64,000 nucleotides of DNA from Tubiluchus corallicola (GCA_030141605.1 JAQGDQ010000201.1:223501-287500); one strand, 5' to 3'. Shown: positions 10,654-33,417, counted from the first letter of the stretch. Numbers and translations: made by a program. The notes: generated by a model from the sequence alone, not told the origin.

Positions 10654-13600
10654 TCACAATTCTTCTATAAGTCTTTTGGCTTCATTTTGTTTCTTTGGTT
10701 TCAATTTAGGCATATTTTTGGCGATTTTGGTTTTATCCTTTTGCCACTGCTTCCTTTCAAACATAGCAGATTCTGAAATTCAAATAGGAACATGACATAA
10801 GTGAATGTTGCAACGATTTCTTGCCATGCAATACGTAAATTATGACAATTATTTTTATGGCAGTATATGACTTGATGTGTAGAATTTGTTTAAAGGAATA
10901 AAAGAAGGAATAATAAAATGAAAAATTGTACGAAATGGTAATTGCAAGATCATCCACTTCCTAAAGAACTACATAAAAGAGAATGTACCATATATAAGTT
11001 TAACTTCAGCAACCAATGGCTTAATTGTTAGTCCATCATGTTGAACCCAGCCCAGGTAAAAATCTAACTTCTTCATTATCAATAGGTATTTCTTCTGCAA
11101 GGCTTGTAATTCTGCATCATTATTACCTGCATTAAAAACGAAGGTTAATGAGATCAAATAATAACTTAATAAACGTTTGACCTGTAATGTCAATTGCCCA
11201 AGTATAGTGCTGCATGTATTTTCCATGGGTGGATAAACTACGATTTCCATAACTAACTTTGCAGTCCTTCAATTTTTTATTTTCTTCTAACATTACATGT
11301 CGCATGTCACCATTTTACGTTGATCTTGCTATGTTAAGCATTGTAACAATAAGATTATATACATAAACTAAAAACACGTTTGTTAGAAAACCTACTAAAA
11401 CAAACTGTCAAAAACACAAAGCTCACTGTGAATATTCAGCTAATGGTGGGTCTCTGTTTAACTCTGATTTTCTCTAATATTAGTAAATTATAATATTCTA
11501 TGGAGGCCTTACAATTAAAACAATGTAAAACTGGAAATACACAAGAATTTAAGGTAAAAATAGCAAAAAATGTCTCTCCTTCATGATAGTTTTTCAAATT
11601 ACCTGAACTGATAAGTTTTCTAGTGGAAGAAAACAGTTGGTACATGTGTGAAAATGCTGCCATCATATAGTACAATGGTTTGTCATGCCGAGGTCCCAAC
11701 ATAATGCAGATTACGTCTGTCAAAATCGATAGAGAAAATTCAACACCACCAGAAACAGAAGATTTCTGAAAAAAATGTCCCAATGTATCCAATGGACAAA
11801 AAATCGAAAGATAATATAAAATTATTGATATTCTAATGTAATTATTCACACCTGGTGTCAGAAGTTAGAAGAAACACTGTATTTGGAATCACCATTTAGA
11901 ATTTGCGGATCCAGAATTTTCGAAAGGGAGAGTCCAAATGTGACCAAGAATATCATATTATTCAGGGAATAAAAAATCCAAGTTTTTAAATGAAGACATT
12001 ATTTCTGTACATTTTGTCTATGTTTTCAAATAAAGTTTCAGCAATGAAAACTAAAATTCCCATCTAAATGCACTAAATAATAATTATATTACTGGTATTA
12101 ATAATTTAGTACTTTGATAAACACGCAAAGCATCAATTCATTAGTAACCAAAACTACAAATACAGCGAGACCCACAACATAAATTTAGCATCGGAATACA
12201 TTTAAGTTGCTATGTACAGCTAAAGCAAAATTGTTTAATTACTACAATCAGTCACAGGCTGTAACAAAACAATTAACACGGCACAACAAACATCTTGGTA
12301 GCACAGGAATGCTAATTATAGCAGGAAATAAGCACATTGGCAGTAGTTAAGAATCCTTACACAGGCGGGATCATGAATCATTTCCTAACAGCACTCTAGC
12401 TCCCCCTATGCTGTCACACCACACATAACAGCATTTTCGTACATTGTTGCAGACTGCAATCATGTAGAGAGTAATGTTGCTAGACAATTCTAGAGGCCAA
12501 TCAAGTACGCAGGTTTCCAAGCCAGTGTTGCACTGTTAAGTTAAATCCCCCTCTTTACACTTCATTTTCTGTCAAAAGGGAAGTATTCAGATCCCCTGGA
12601 CCCCCTTCTGGATCCGTTTCTGTAGAATTTGCTTTTAACGTACAGCTAATTAATGTAAATATTATTAACATTGGAATTTGCAATTTGTACAACCATTTGA
12701 TAAAAACTAATGTTCGTAAACATACTCTATATAGCTGCAGTTATCTTCATACATAAATATAAACTGAGTACAGCTTAAAGGAAAGAATTATAGTCAAACT
12801 TAATAGTCATGATTGATAGACAATGATTATATAGATCTAAATGAGAATATCTCAGAAAATTGATTAAAACAACAATAAGGGAAAACTGCAGTAAAAATTT
12901 GGTTTATTTCTATCTTAAAATGGTAGCTCAAACATTTCAAATAAGTTTTTAGAGTTGCTACAAATTTAAAAAACAGCACAAGTTCACATTCTAAATAACT
13001 AAGAGTTCAATTTAGACACATACATTATGTTATCTAAATTATCTACATCTTTTGAAGCTTATAAATGTTCAACAAAAAAATCAAATGTAAATTAGTAATT
13101 ATTAATACAGATGCATTCACCTTAGAAGTTGCATTCAAACAGGCTGTTACGGCTTCAGAAGTCGATTTGTAATTTGCACTTTTGTTAAGTACAGCACATA
13201 TTTCCAACAAATCAGCTGCAGCCTCCTCTGATACGCTATCCACATCTCCATTGTACAGCCTCGCTATGTAAGCATAAGCGTATAGGCTGCTCAGAATATT
13301 ATAGCGAAGAATATCTGATGGTGGCTTGTTCTGCAATGTAAAGAAAAAGATTACAAGAATGACAGGAAAACTACATGAAAAAAGCAAAGGACTGTCTGAC
13401 TGCCTCTAAATGTTCCTCTTTAAATGGAAGTTCATTTAGCTTTTCCACCGCTAAAGCTGGAATTCGAAAACTGAACCAGTAAGAGCTGTTAAAATTACTC
13501 ATTTTTAGTAATTTTTTAATAATTTTTAGTAATGTGATTAAATACAAATACTAGACTCACTCGTACAGAATGCATTTTGAACTCTGCATTTAAAAGCACA

Positions 13601-16600
13601 AAACAACAATGGCATCATTACTTGTGTTAAAGTGAATCAGCTTATAGAGAACTGACCTTTACTCATCGTTTAATATGAAGTTTTTCAACCCAGATACGTT
13701 AGAAAATGATGTCATCAATCAGTAGTAAAACAAGACATCATAAAATTTATTGACAATATCTTGTAGCAGTTTTACAAGAAAAGTGAATGAGATTATTATA
13801 TAAATTTGCCAAGTTTTTACCACTGACAGTTTTTTAAGATCCAGGATTCCCTTTTTAAGTTTGGGACAATTGGGGAACACATTTTCTTCTTCTTCTTCCT
13901 CTCCCTCTTCCACATCACAAACCAAACATTGGACCTGTAGGAAAACCATTACCAATAAAAAATTATTACCAATACAATAGTCGCCGCTTAATAGACTCAT
14001 GGTTAATAGACTCAATCACTTAATTGACTCAAAAACGCCTGGAACGGGCCGCTTCTATTCAAATATACATAAAAACTATCGGTAATTGACTCAAATAACT
14101 TCGCTTAATTGACTCAATACTTTTCCTTCACGCACTTAAAATAAGACATTTGCATGTGCCCAAACAGCCTTTCCTACTTTTATGTCATCTTTACTTCCCT
14201 TTTGTGCATTACATATGTAGAAACAATCATGTTAAGTACCATTTTGTTTGTTTATCATGCGCTAATACGCTAGTGTAACGGTTTTGTTTTGAATCTGTTA
14301 CCCGTTCGCCCACTGCAATTAACCTCGTTACCCAAAGAATTTCTGGAAGCTAAACATTTAATCACTTGCTTAGCGGCTTCCTTTTGATGCTCTAGTTGAG
14401 TTAATAGCCAAAAATGCAGGTACAGTAATCAGCCAGTATTCCTTGTGACTTACAAGAGTAAACATCATACAGCAAATAAGGGCATAGAGTAGAGAAGTTT
14501 GAAAAATAGAACCCTGTGATCAATGCATTATTCGAACACTGAAGGCATACTATAGAAGAGAAATGCGGGGGAGAGTGTTAGAAGCAATGGGTTCAGACGA
14601 TGCCATTGATCAATTAAGCGCAAACGACTTAGCCAACAAAACTAGCCTCCTGAATGCTTTACCTTTACTGGTTATGTCACAGAGCAATGTAAGTGAGCAG
14701 ATGATTCAGAACTGTTTTAGTCATGCCTGATTCACTTGTGATTCAATTCCCACTACGTTGCAAGAGATAAGCCTGTTACCATCTGCTCCACCTGGTATGA
14801 GCAGCAGCGAGTTTGAGACTAGGTGGAAATTGATTTGGCCATTCAGGTCACGTCGCAAATAACCGATGACGAAATCATCACCATTACAAGGAGGAGTCAA
14901 GAAGAACCTAAAGAGGCCACTTGCGACGAAACAAGGGTACCACCAACTGCAGCCCAAGCATGCCAAGCACTAAATGTTTTACGAGAATACGTGCATCACA
15001 CAGCTACAGATTTTCAACATTTTTATAATTACGAGAACTATGTGAGCCAACTTCTTCGTGAGAAAATGAAGCAGCCAACTTTGAAGGAATTTTTGCATTT
15101 TTTGCAAATAAACAGACTTGTGTGATTTATAAATGTATACTTTTTAAGTTATTGTTAATTCACTTATATATAAATTTTAGTTCACTCGCTGCATTTATGA
15201 TTTAAACAGATTGCTTGCTTTTTTGTTGTTGCATTCATGACGTGTTCAGTTGTTGTTTTAATTTTTAATTGCATTATTTGCTTGCTATTTTTTTCATTGG
15301 TATCATTATAATATAACTGCTTTGCATTTGTTTATTTGCTACACTTAAAACATAACCACGTATTTATTCACCTAACCATGTAGTCTGCCGTGTTTTATAA
15401 TATTTCTAAGTTATATAGGGGTGGCTGACTCGATGACCTCCTGGTCTTTCGCCACCCCATCTTTACATACTTTACACAATTTGTTGTATTTGCGCTGTAA
15501 ATATTGTATTAGAGATGAATAAACCTTTGAATTGAATTGAATTGAACTAAAAGGCAATGTTTTAACACAGAGAATCTTTGCATTTTTCCTCGCTTTTCTC
15601 CTCTTACACAATGCACACAATTGCTGAACTGCAGTGATACAAACTGTTAGCATGTAACATAAATTTGTTATCACACGACATGTGTAGTGACATACTCATA
15701 GAGCAGTTAACGAGTGTGTATTTCTATAAAATTGGCTTGGGAGTACGAAAATAGCAGATGGCCAAAAAAGCCGTGAAAAATTTATAAGTTTTCATTGCAG
15801 TCATTGATATGTATGGCTAAAACACTAAAGAACTGCAATAAAATACTAATTGTGACATCAAATTACAAGAACAAGATTATAATTTAATTACAAAAAATTT
15901 AAAAATTGCCCCTTCTAAAAGAAATTTAAATATGCACAACAATAGAACTAAACAGACAGACAAAAAATAAAAAAAATCTGACAGATAGTGCAAACTACTG
16001 GATGGCTTGTCGGAGCTGTAATATACACTAAAAGATGGCTGAATTTTTAGTATATCTAGTTCTGGAAAAATTTTGAGAACTGTGACACTGTGTGGGCGAT
16101 GACAATAAAATAATCTTTAGCTGCTAGCTTAATATGATGTTAATGACGATTACACTATGCAGTGTACACAGCTGTACTTCTGGCTCAATGTTCAGACAAA
16201 AACACACTACACAGGGCTTTAATAATGCTTGCTTACATGGACAAAAAATATTAAATTAAAATTAAGAGCATAAACATGATACATATTCGGAAAGCTGAAT
16301 GTACTTTCACCTGTTCAGTCCACCAAGGTTTCCAGGGTTCAACTAACCCACCCACCATTCCGCTCTTTACCGCATTGTGAAATTCTTCTCGTTCAGCTTC
16401 TGTGAGATGTGCCCATATCTCTTCTGGGTTTCCATCTAGATCAACACCTGCAGTTTGACACAATAGCAAGTTTGAAACATATGTCTTTATCCAAAATATG
16501 TGTGATTAACTTGTGCTAGTAATGCACTAAAATCAGCTTCCTCTAGCAAGAACACTGTAAACCAAAGAGATTGATAATTTAATCCACAAGGCAAGGGAAA

Positions 16601-18375
16601 GAAAAGGGAAGTTTAAAGTATATCACAGAAAACCTTCTATACAAAGTTACATTACCTACTAATATATATATATATATATATATTTAGAATATATATTTAA
16701 ATATATTTAGAAAGTCAAACATTCAGTCATACACTTATATATGTATGCTATCCAAAATTATAAAATGAGCTGTAATTATAAAAAATATAATTATAAAATT
16801 AACTTCACACCCCTTAATCATTTACGCATAACACAATTAATATTATTTTTGACGTAATTAAACTTTTTTCCGAATTCATTGGAATTTTCTTGACTTATTC
16901 AGCTGTCTGAAACCGAAAGGAATGTTTTTCATATAAACTCAGCAGTAAAACAACTAAAACACCTTGCATTCTTTCTTCAAGACTAAGCTCCTCGTGTTCC
17001 TCTGCATCAAGACACTCTTCCATCTCCAAACCATCGTCTTCCACTTGTTTCAAGATTTTCAACATTTTCCGCCTCTGCACTTCTTTGCTTTGACTACAAA
17101 AAAAGGAAACATATTTACATACTTTACTTCATTTTACTTTACTGATACAGTGATGAAAGCTTTAAAGTTTATTCACTATTTTAACATATTACAAGAATTT
17201 TATATTTGGTCAACAACATAGCCCCAATGTCTCCAAGCAAGATTTGCCAAAATGAACTTGCAGTACAAGGAGGAGCAACACCTAGCAATATGCAATTAAA
17301 CGTTTGTGCATGAAATTCTAGACTGTTCAATATTTTCGTGAGAATCAGCCAAAAACTCATCTAAATTAAAAGACAAAATAAATATTCCACTTAAAATGTT
17401 ACTAATTATTAGATAAGAGTGACTTGCATGGCAGAGATCATAATGTCTTTGAACAAAGCATAAAGTATCTGGGAAAATTCATTGATAAAAAATTATTGTC
17501 ACCTTTGTTCTTGTTGCTGCAACTGTTGCATAAAACATTCTTTGTAAAATTCATCAGAGCACTGAATGTGGGCATCTCCCTTGTAACAGTCTGTAGAACA
17601 ATACGGCACTTTACATTTTGGGCAAGTATATTTTGACTGTGACTTTAGGCATCTAGGATAAAAATAAACATAGTATTACACAAAAACCAGGCCAGTTTTA
17701 TCATATCAGTTAATACAACATTATGTTCAGAGTTATACAAAAATATTGTATCATTTACTATTTAACATATTAAAAGGATAGCTGACTAGATGACCTCTTG
17801 GTCAGCTCACTATCCTCTCTCCCTTTCACTTATTTGTAACAATTAGGCCCTATTTACTTGTATACTGTTGAACTATTGCACCATTGCAAACTGACTGGAG
17901 ATGTGGTTATTGTATACTTTGTAGAAGGAAAAAACTAAATTTTAATTCAATTCAATTCAAAGGGTAGAGAATAAGCTCGGGTTATATACTTTTGTGAGAC
18001 AGACTAATGAAGAGGTTTAAGTACCTAGAACTATTTATTTGTATCATTACTTTGAACTATGTTGCTTTACTTTACACTATACTAAACATCTATAATAAAA
18101 ATAAACACAGTGTTACACAAAAATCTGACCAAATTTGTGATATTAGTTATTATATAAATTATATTCACAGTTGTGCAGATATTAAAACAAAAAGTACAAC
18201 ACATAAATTGATATAACAGTTTAACACTATGATATAATGATAAAAAGGCCTCACTAAGGCAAGGACATAATAACCGAATTTGCAGGAAGTTAGTAGAAGG
18301 ATACACGCAAAATAAAGGTAAATTAGCAATTTTTGAAATGGCTTACAATTTGCAAATAGTAAAGTCTGAATCCAT
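10654..18375 (-). CDS. ZNHIT2: ZNHIT2, HIT zinc-finger protein, eleven exons
   Basis: Minus-strand exons in order: 18375-18347, 17652-17503, 17093-16963, 16447-16311, 13934-13821, 13583-13561, 13485-13401, 13330-13121, 11765-11603, 11126-10989, 10772-10654. All junctions keep frame; total 432 codons plus stop (human ZNHIT2 has 403). Residues 8-41 form the HIT zinc finger: C8, C11, C20, C23, C28, C32, H38, C41, with YTCPKCKVPYCSTDCY typical of the family. The middle has GVDLDGNPEEIW, an acidic run, and EPWKPWW; the C-terminal half has LYAYAYIARLYNGD, the family signature. In mammals ZNHIT2 binds the R2TP/RUVBL1-2 chaperone and helps assemble U5 snRNP (PRPF8, EFTUD2). Exon 1 is only 29 bases and places the first CxxC of the finger across the intron. 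The 23-base exon and the exact acceptor of 13485-13401 (13470 is an alternative) are the weakest calls. Confidence 0.88.
13561..13583 (-). other. ZNHIT2: 23-base micro-exon of ZNHIT2
   Basis: Flanked on the minus strand by TTTTAAATGCAG and GTGAGT. It starts in phase 0 and ends with two bases of a codon, exactly what the neighbouring exons need. Skipping it would require a different donor (GTCAGT inside exon 5) to keep frame. This part of the protein is poorly conserved, so homology cannot confirm it. Confidence 0.55.
13975..15125 (+). mobile_element. Decayed pogo/Tigger-type DNA transposon in ZNHIT2 intron 4
   Basis: The + strand encodes two blocks of a Tigger-like transposase C-terminus in different frames: about 14535-14730 (ending NVSEQMIQNCFSHA then stop, like the SAETIRNCFRKAG block of Tigger proteins) and 14823-15125 (acidic ITDDEIITI stretch, then ACQALNVLREYV and a basic end). 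The left end has GCTTAATAGACTC, TTAATAGACTC, TTAATTGACTC repeats typical of pogo termini. The DDE catalytic core and N-terminal DNA-binding domain are missing, so it is a broken, internally deleted copy. No right terminal repeat is seen; a LINE tail at 15418 may have replaced it. Its left end lies about 40 bases from the acceptor of ZNHIT2 exon 5. Confidence 0.75.
15418..15545 (+). mobile_element. LINE-type 3' tail copy with hairpin
   Basis: Begins with the hairpin GGGGTGGC...GCCACCCC (15418-15425 / 15451-15458) enclosing TGACTCGAT, GACC and GGTC, then about 70 bases, ATGAATAAAC, and a terminal (GAATT)n repeat. Same structure as the tail of the LINE at 34821-38140 and of two other copies. Only the 3' end is recognisable, as expected for a strongly 5'-truncated LINE or a SINE sharing its tail. 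Confidence 0.75.
17662..18200. repeat. Local duplication of ZNHIT2 intron 1 sequence around a LINE tail
   Basis: 17662-17755 and 18093-18190 are diverged direct copies (shared AAAAATAAACA, TTACACAAAAA, ATATTAGTTA blocks). Between them sits the LINE 3' tail at 17775-17960. Either the tail inserted into a duplicated segment or the duplication accompanied its insertion. Confidence 0.55.
17775..17960 (+). mobile_element. LINE-type 3' tail copy with hairpin
   Basis: Outer stem AGGATAG/CTATCCT (17775-17781 / 17810-17816), inner stem TGACC/GGTCA (17791-17795 / 17800-17804), and the shared TGACTAGATGACC core. It ends with an (AATTC)n repeat near 17940-17960. It sits in ZNHIT2 intron 1, on the strand opposite to the gene. 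Confidence 0.75.
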
Positions 18376-18718
18376 TTTGTTGTCTCTATTGACAGCTAAC
18401 GACTGGCTCACTAACAATTCACTCACTAACTTTATGTGTTACAGCCTTCAATTTGATCAAGTTAACGCATTATTTCAAAGAACAAATATCGCCCAATTTA
18501 GAATTATTAAATATTAATATTACTGATACAGTTATGCACTCTGTCGTACATATAACTCATTTAAAATTGACGTCCAAGATTAGATTATTATTCTTTATTA
18601 GATTCAACCGAATGCCACATTGTTATTTATTAAACGCTTTTCAAAACTAAATGTTAAATTCCTTTCATCAACACTCTAACCATAAAACACGAGCGCTGAC
18701 ATTTTACAATACGATTGT

Positions 18719-19644
18719 GGGGCGCCGAGTAATCCACTAGCCGAAGTGGGACACTTCGGGTAAAACGCATGTGCGGCTAAATTTGTTTTAGAAAAAAGTA
18801 ACTTTATAATAATGATGGATACATTGGATAGTCCTTGACAATTTACAAATGTATTTTTTACAACAATATAATCGTAATCATTCGAAGCAACTGGAAATCT
18901 GCTGTTACGACAGCCATTAACAGAGCGAAGAAACGAGGGAGAAAAAACAAGAGGACAAAAGGACTCGTAGGCATCAGAAAGATGCCCTACCTCACCCGGA
19001 TGAAACAGCCTTCCAATGTGCAACCTGCAGCCGGAACTGCAGCTCAAGGATCGGACAGCTCAGTCACAGTCGACGCTGCAGCTCCATCAATTTGATTAAT
19101 AACTAACGTTCTTGGTGCACAATCAATTGTCTTTCGAGACAGAAGGATGCCAACAACAACAATAATCATTATTATTAGCTTCATAAATATCATCATAATA
19201 TCAAGCTAAGTATCTAATGCTTTAAAGAGAGAAACTATGTAGGGCACATAACTCGCTAACACGTTTAGTTAGTATAAAACAATTACTTGTCCAAGAGGGA
19301 GTGAAAGGGATTACCTGTCTGTGAAGCAAGACAAAATAAAAAAGGATATACCTTAAGCAAATGTTGCAATCACCTAAAAAGTGTGCTATTTCACTTCAAA
19401 GAAGCTTAATATTGGCAAATATTAGTTCTTCTAGCTCAGAATAAAATTATTTTATTTTATCAGTTGTATAATAAAATTATTCAACGTGTATTGACGTTTT
19501 TAATTATTATTATTACATAAACAAGGGCAAACGGACAGTGCCAGTACGCTTAGCGACTCATTTCGCGACATGTCTCTAGTGTCCTATTTGGGCAACCCAT
19601 GTACGCCAATTCTCTTGCTTCGGCTAGTGACTTACTCGGCGCCC
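18719..19644. mobile_element. Terminal-inverted-repeat element, copy 1 (MITE-like), split by a SINE
   Basis: The left end GGGCGCCGAGTAA..CACTAGCCGAAG (from 18719) is matched by the reverse complement of the right end at 19618-19644. The internal 0.6 kb aligns with 32697-33417 in the same order: TTTTAGAAAAAA, GACAATTTACA, AAGTATCTAATG, CTGTCTGTGAAGC, CAACGTGTATTGACGTTTT, GTACGCCAATT. It contains a 280-bp SINE (18883-19162). No transposase. No clear target duplication at the outer ends. It lies about 340 bp upstream of the ZNHIT2 start codon. Confidence 0.8.
18883..19162 (+). mobile_element. SINE with (CAA)n tail, inserted in the TIR element
   Basis: Flanked by an 8-base direct repeat TAATCATT at 18875-18882 and 19163-19170, the target duplication. 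The 3' half (about 19010-19160) matches the reverse complement of 41091-41240: AAGGATCGGAC, CAGCTCCATCAAT, GTCTTTCGAGACAGAAGGAT, CCAACAACAACAA. The 5S-like head of the copy at 41091-41594 is not present, so this copy is 5'-truncated or has another head. An open frame at 18835-19095 crosses it and is incidental. Confidence 0.8.
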
Positions 19645-20440
19645 AACAACGACAACTTCGTACAAAATCTGTCTGAAATTAACGCTACACTTGCCGTGAG
19701 CACTGTTTGCGACTGGTGTACTATTGTTGAACGGTTAAAAAATTCAACTCATGCCGCTAGGAGATCTTAACAAAAACAATTCAAATCTTATAAAGATATT
19801 TCAAACCAACAAAATTCACATATTAGCTACTTTTTTGCTTTTCATTATTTTCAATTTAGTCCTGGTGCAATAGTGAACCAACACAGAAAGGCTTGAACCA
19901 CAATAAATCCATGAGACCTGAAGAACTGCATTCCAGAAACTGCATCCTAAACGTCCCATGATCCAAAGGCTCTGCTTTCGTCATAAAACTAATTTTCGGT
20001 CGAACTATAAGTGGTTCTATAGGAAGCAGTGCTTCGCGAATTTTCTTGTTGTCAACCAAAGATTTTCTGTCAAAACCTTTTACATCCTAAACATCAAAAA
20101 TTCTAATGCCTCGCTTGCAATTATTAATTGAAAGGTACTGGAAGATTGATTTTTGTGGATAACATACTACATTCCCCAGAAGATATGTTATATCAAAGAT
20201 CTTGGAGAATTCAATTGTAAAATTATACGACCATTATACCAGCATTATGAATTAGATACTCCTTATAAATAATGTTTCAGTGCCAATTTGTCAGATAGCA
20301 AGAAGATAATAGGAACTTAAAACAAGTCACCTTCTATTTTGAGAGTGGTAGTCCACTTGTTTGAAGAGGTTTGGTACATCTGCTCTACAAAGTGTTGCCA
20401 AAGATTATTATTACTAAAATGATGGTGCCGCTCTTCTAAC

Positions 20441-20570
20441 GTGGTTGTCTTATATGCACATCCTGAAGATATGATGGAGAAACTGATTAATCATTATTCG
20501 TCTCTGTTTGAGTTAAAAAGAGTTGTTTCATGGTGGGACTGTGCTTCAAACAGCTTCTTCACAACAAATT
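20441..20570 (+). mobile_element. Possible BEL/Pao retrotransposon pol fragment
   Basis: Residues LINHYSSLFELKRVVSWW resemble the conserved pre-integrase segment of BEL/Pao pol. No integrase, protease or LTR was found nearby. Broken and short. Confidence 0.35.
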
Positions 20571-21666
20571 TAAAAGCAAAGCATAGAGTATTGACTCAGA
20601 CTTATCAGCCAGTTGCTGACTTGAAAGTACCAGTTGACCAAATATGTTCAGATGAAGAGCTTCCTTCGAGAAGTCAAGTCACAATAATTACGTAACTGCT
20701 AAATTCTCAGTGATTCTGCCAAAAGGCCACACAGACTATCGAATTGTGCATCAACACCATTGAACAAAGTGACATTGTTTTATTTTATTTCATGCTAATA
20801 TGACTTTGGATAAAATCAATATTGCTATTACTAATGGCATATGTTACTATTTCATACAAAAGAGTCAATAGGGTACATTCTATTCTTTGTCATGAGTTCT
20901 TTTTTAAATTCCGATGCAAAGTTTAGAGACCATTTTTACGTTCCCTGCTAGAGTAACTTTCAATTATGAAACATAAATTACCATCAGTTTAATGTAAACT
21001 ACTGTAAACCTTGGGGTTTTTGTACTTTAACGAAGATAATTTCCAAAAGGAAAGCTAGCTGAATTCAGCAGGAACAATTCTGATTCAAAATCATCAAGGC
21101 TGTGGAAGATAAAAGAGTAAGAACCATCTCATTTAAATTTACCTATATCTGAAAACCAAGACAAAAATATATACATGTAATACTTACTTGACATTTTTTT
21201 TAAATCTTATACATGACTTACAGTCTGCACAAGGTACTGCAATGTACGTACAAATAGTCAGATACAGAAAAAAAAGGAAAACGTCGAGGCTCCTATGCAG
21301 TTACTATAGCATAATTCTTACTTACAAGCCTATTAAACTTCCAATGTACAATTCAATAATTACACCCTGGATTTATCAGAAAACAAGTTTTAACAGTACA
21401 ATAGCGTATAGCTCTTTTACCAGCTAGCAAACTTGTCAGAACACAAAATTATAACTATTGAGTTGTTCAGAACAATTTGTGACTTTGCAGATAGCCCATG
21501 AGGTGCTATGACCTCAATGAAGAACACAATTGCTAAACTTGCAAAAGTATTAGTATCACCATAACCATAACGCAGCTCACACAAAACCGCAAGGTTATGC
21601 AAACGACAAACTGTTCAGAACACAGATCAATCACATTCAAGCAAACAGGACACATTGACTAACATT

Positions 21667-21672
21667 TTTTAT
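21667..21672 (-). terminator. CDK7: Poly(A) signal of CDK7
   Basis: TTTATT on the + strand, i.e. AATAAA in the gene's direction, about 220 bases after the CDK7 stop codon. A plausible 3' UTR length. Confidence 0.55.
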
Positions 21673-21894
21673 TTTTAAAATTAACAACAAAAAGTTATAC
21701 AAAACTTTCATGAATTATATACACGTAATTGAGCTCTGGTCCACAATTTCACATATGCGTAGTGTCTAGAGTGTCATTTACTTCACAAACAGCACTGACA
21801 GAATGGAGATTGGCAGCATTAGTTAAACGTTCTTATGGCACTGATGTGCCCAGATGCCAATTGACTGTACCCGTAAATATTGCGAAATATTGCT

Positions 21895-32427
<10,533 letters not shown>

Positions 32428-32550
32428 GCTCAAATGATCAGGAGGTACTGAACATGACTTATCCAATGTGCATGAGTAAATCAGCTCTGATTTGCAGTAT
32501 AATGTCTAAGCTACTTTCACTATTTATGACGTAATTGTTCACAACCGTCT

Positions 32551-32680
32551 TAAGTTGGTTAGACATTCGACATTCAATATTGAACGTAAAAACAATAGTG
32601 AAACTGGACCCATCTCAAGTTAGTCTGATCTTCGACAGTCGACATCTAATATTGAATATAAAAACAGTAGTGAAATTGGT
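32551..32680. repeat. About 65-bp imperfect tandem duplication upstream of CDK7
   Basis: 32551-32608 and 32618-32680 share AAGTTGGT/AAGTTAGT, TTCGACA, ATATTGAA and GTAAAAACAATAGTGAAACTGG with substitutions. It lies 120-250 bases upstream of the CDK7 start codon, so in or next to the core promoter or leader. Confidence 0.7.
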
Positions 32681-32696
32681 TTGATATTCGAGTGTA

Positions 32697-33417
32697 GGGC
32701 GCGGAGTACGCCACTAGCCAAACTTTCGCTAAACCGCATGTGCTAAATTTGGGGAAAAGCAGTGTCGTAGGATAGCCCAAGTAGGGCACTGGCGATTTCT
32801 GTCGAGAATAGATTATTATGACATAATAAAACACGAAACTAGATATGTTTTAGAAAAAAACTAACACGACAATTTACATTTAATGTATTATTATTAATAT
32901 TATTAGCCCCATTAATATCTTCATAACATTAAACAAAGTATCTAATGGTTTAAAGACAGAAGCTAGAAACTATATAGGGCAAAAGCTCGCTAGCCCGTTT
33001 ACTTAGTAGAAAACAATTATTTTCCAAGAATTAGTGAAACGATCATCTGTCTGTGAAGCGAGACAAAACAAAAAATGATATAGCTTAAGCAAATGTTGGA
33101 ATCGCCTAAAAAGGGGATCTTATTTCACTTCAAAAAGATTAATATTGAAGTCAAGTTTAATATTGGCCATTCTACTAGCTCAGAGCAAGACTTTTTTTAT
33201 TTTATCAGATGTATAATAAATTTTTCAACGTGTATTGACGTTTTCAATTATTATTATTAATTAAACAAGGACAACAGACGCTTCCAGTACGGTTAACGAC
33301 TCAACTCGTGACCTATCTCTAGTATCCTACATAGGCTAGCCCAAGTATGACCCGTTCTACTTGGGCTAGCCCATGTACGCCAATTGTCCTACTTCGGCCA
33401 ACGTCCCACTCCGTTCC
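32697..33417. mobile_element. Terminal-inverted-repeat element, copy 2 (MITE-like)
   Basis: Same family and orientation as 18719-19644 but without the SINE. Left end GGGCGCGGAGT..CACTAGCC; the right end read in reverse is GGGAACGGAGT..GGCC. Near the right end is a perfect 14-base inverted repeat, GGCTAGCCCAAGTA (33334-33347) with TACTTGGGCTAGCC (33358-33371). It starts 270 bp upstream of the CDK7 start codon. Confidence 0.8.

Larger units (their letters stand above)
19645..21894. other. Intergenic between ZNHIT2 and CDK7, with a possible BEL/Pao fragment
   Basis: No gene can be built. The + strand frame at 20441-20695 has HYSSLFELKRVVSWW, which resembles the HYSSW.KLKR..AW..R segment upstream of the integrase in BEL/Pao-type pol polyproteins; this is a weak, partial match. 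The minus frame 19856-20080 (ending LHQD then stop) looks protein-like but I do not recognise it. Confidence 0.35.

Noticed and set aside
16895-16962. Extension of ZNHIT2 exon 3 beyond the donor
   Set aside because: The frame continues as LVVLLLSLYEKH after a GTG donor; splicing at 16963 instead rejoins the conserved GVDLDG block in phase.
18676-19047. 123-codon minus frame
   Set aside because: Crosses the boundary of a TIR element and a SINE; not conserved between copies.
32428-32466. CDK7 start extended upstream
   Set aside because: The extension begins with a TTG codon; the ATG at 32427 gives a length one residue short of human CDK7.
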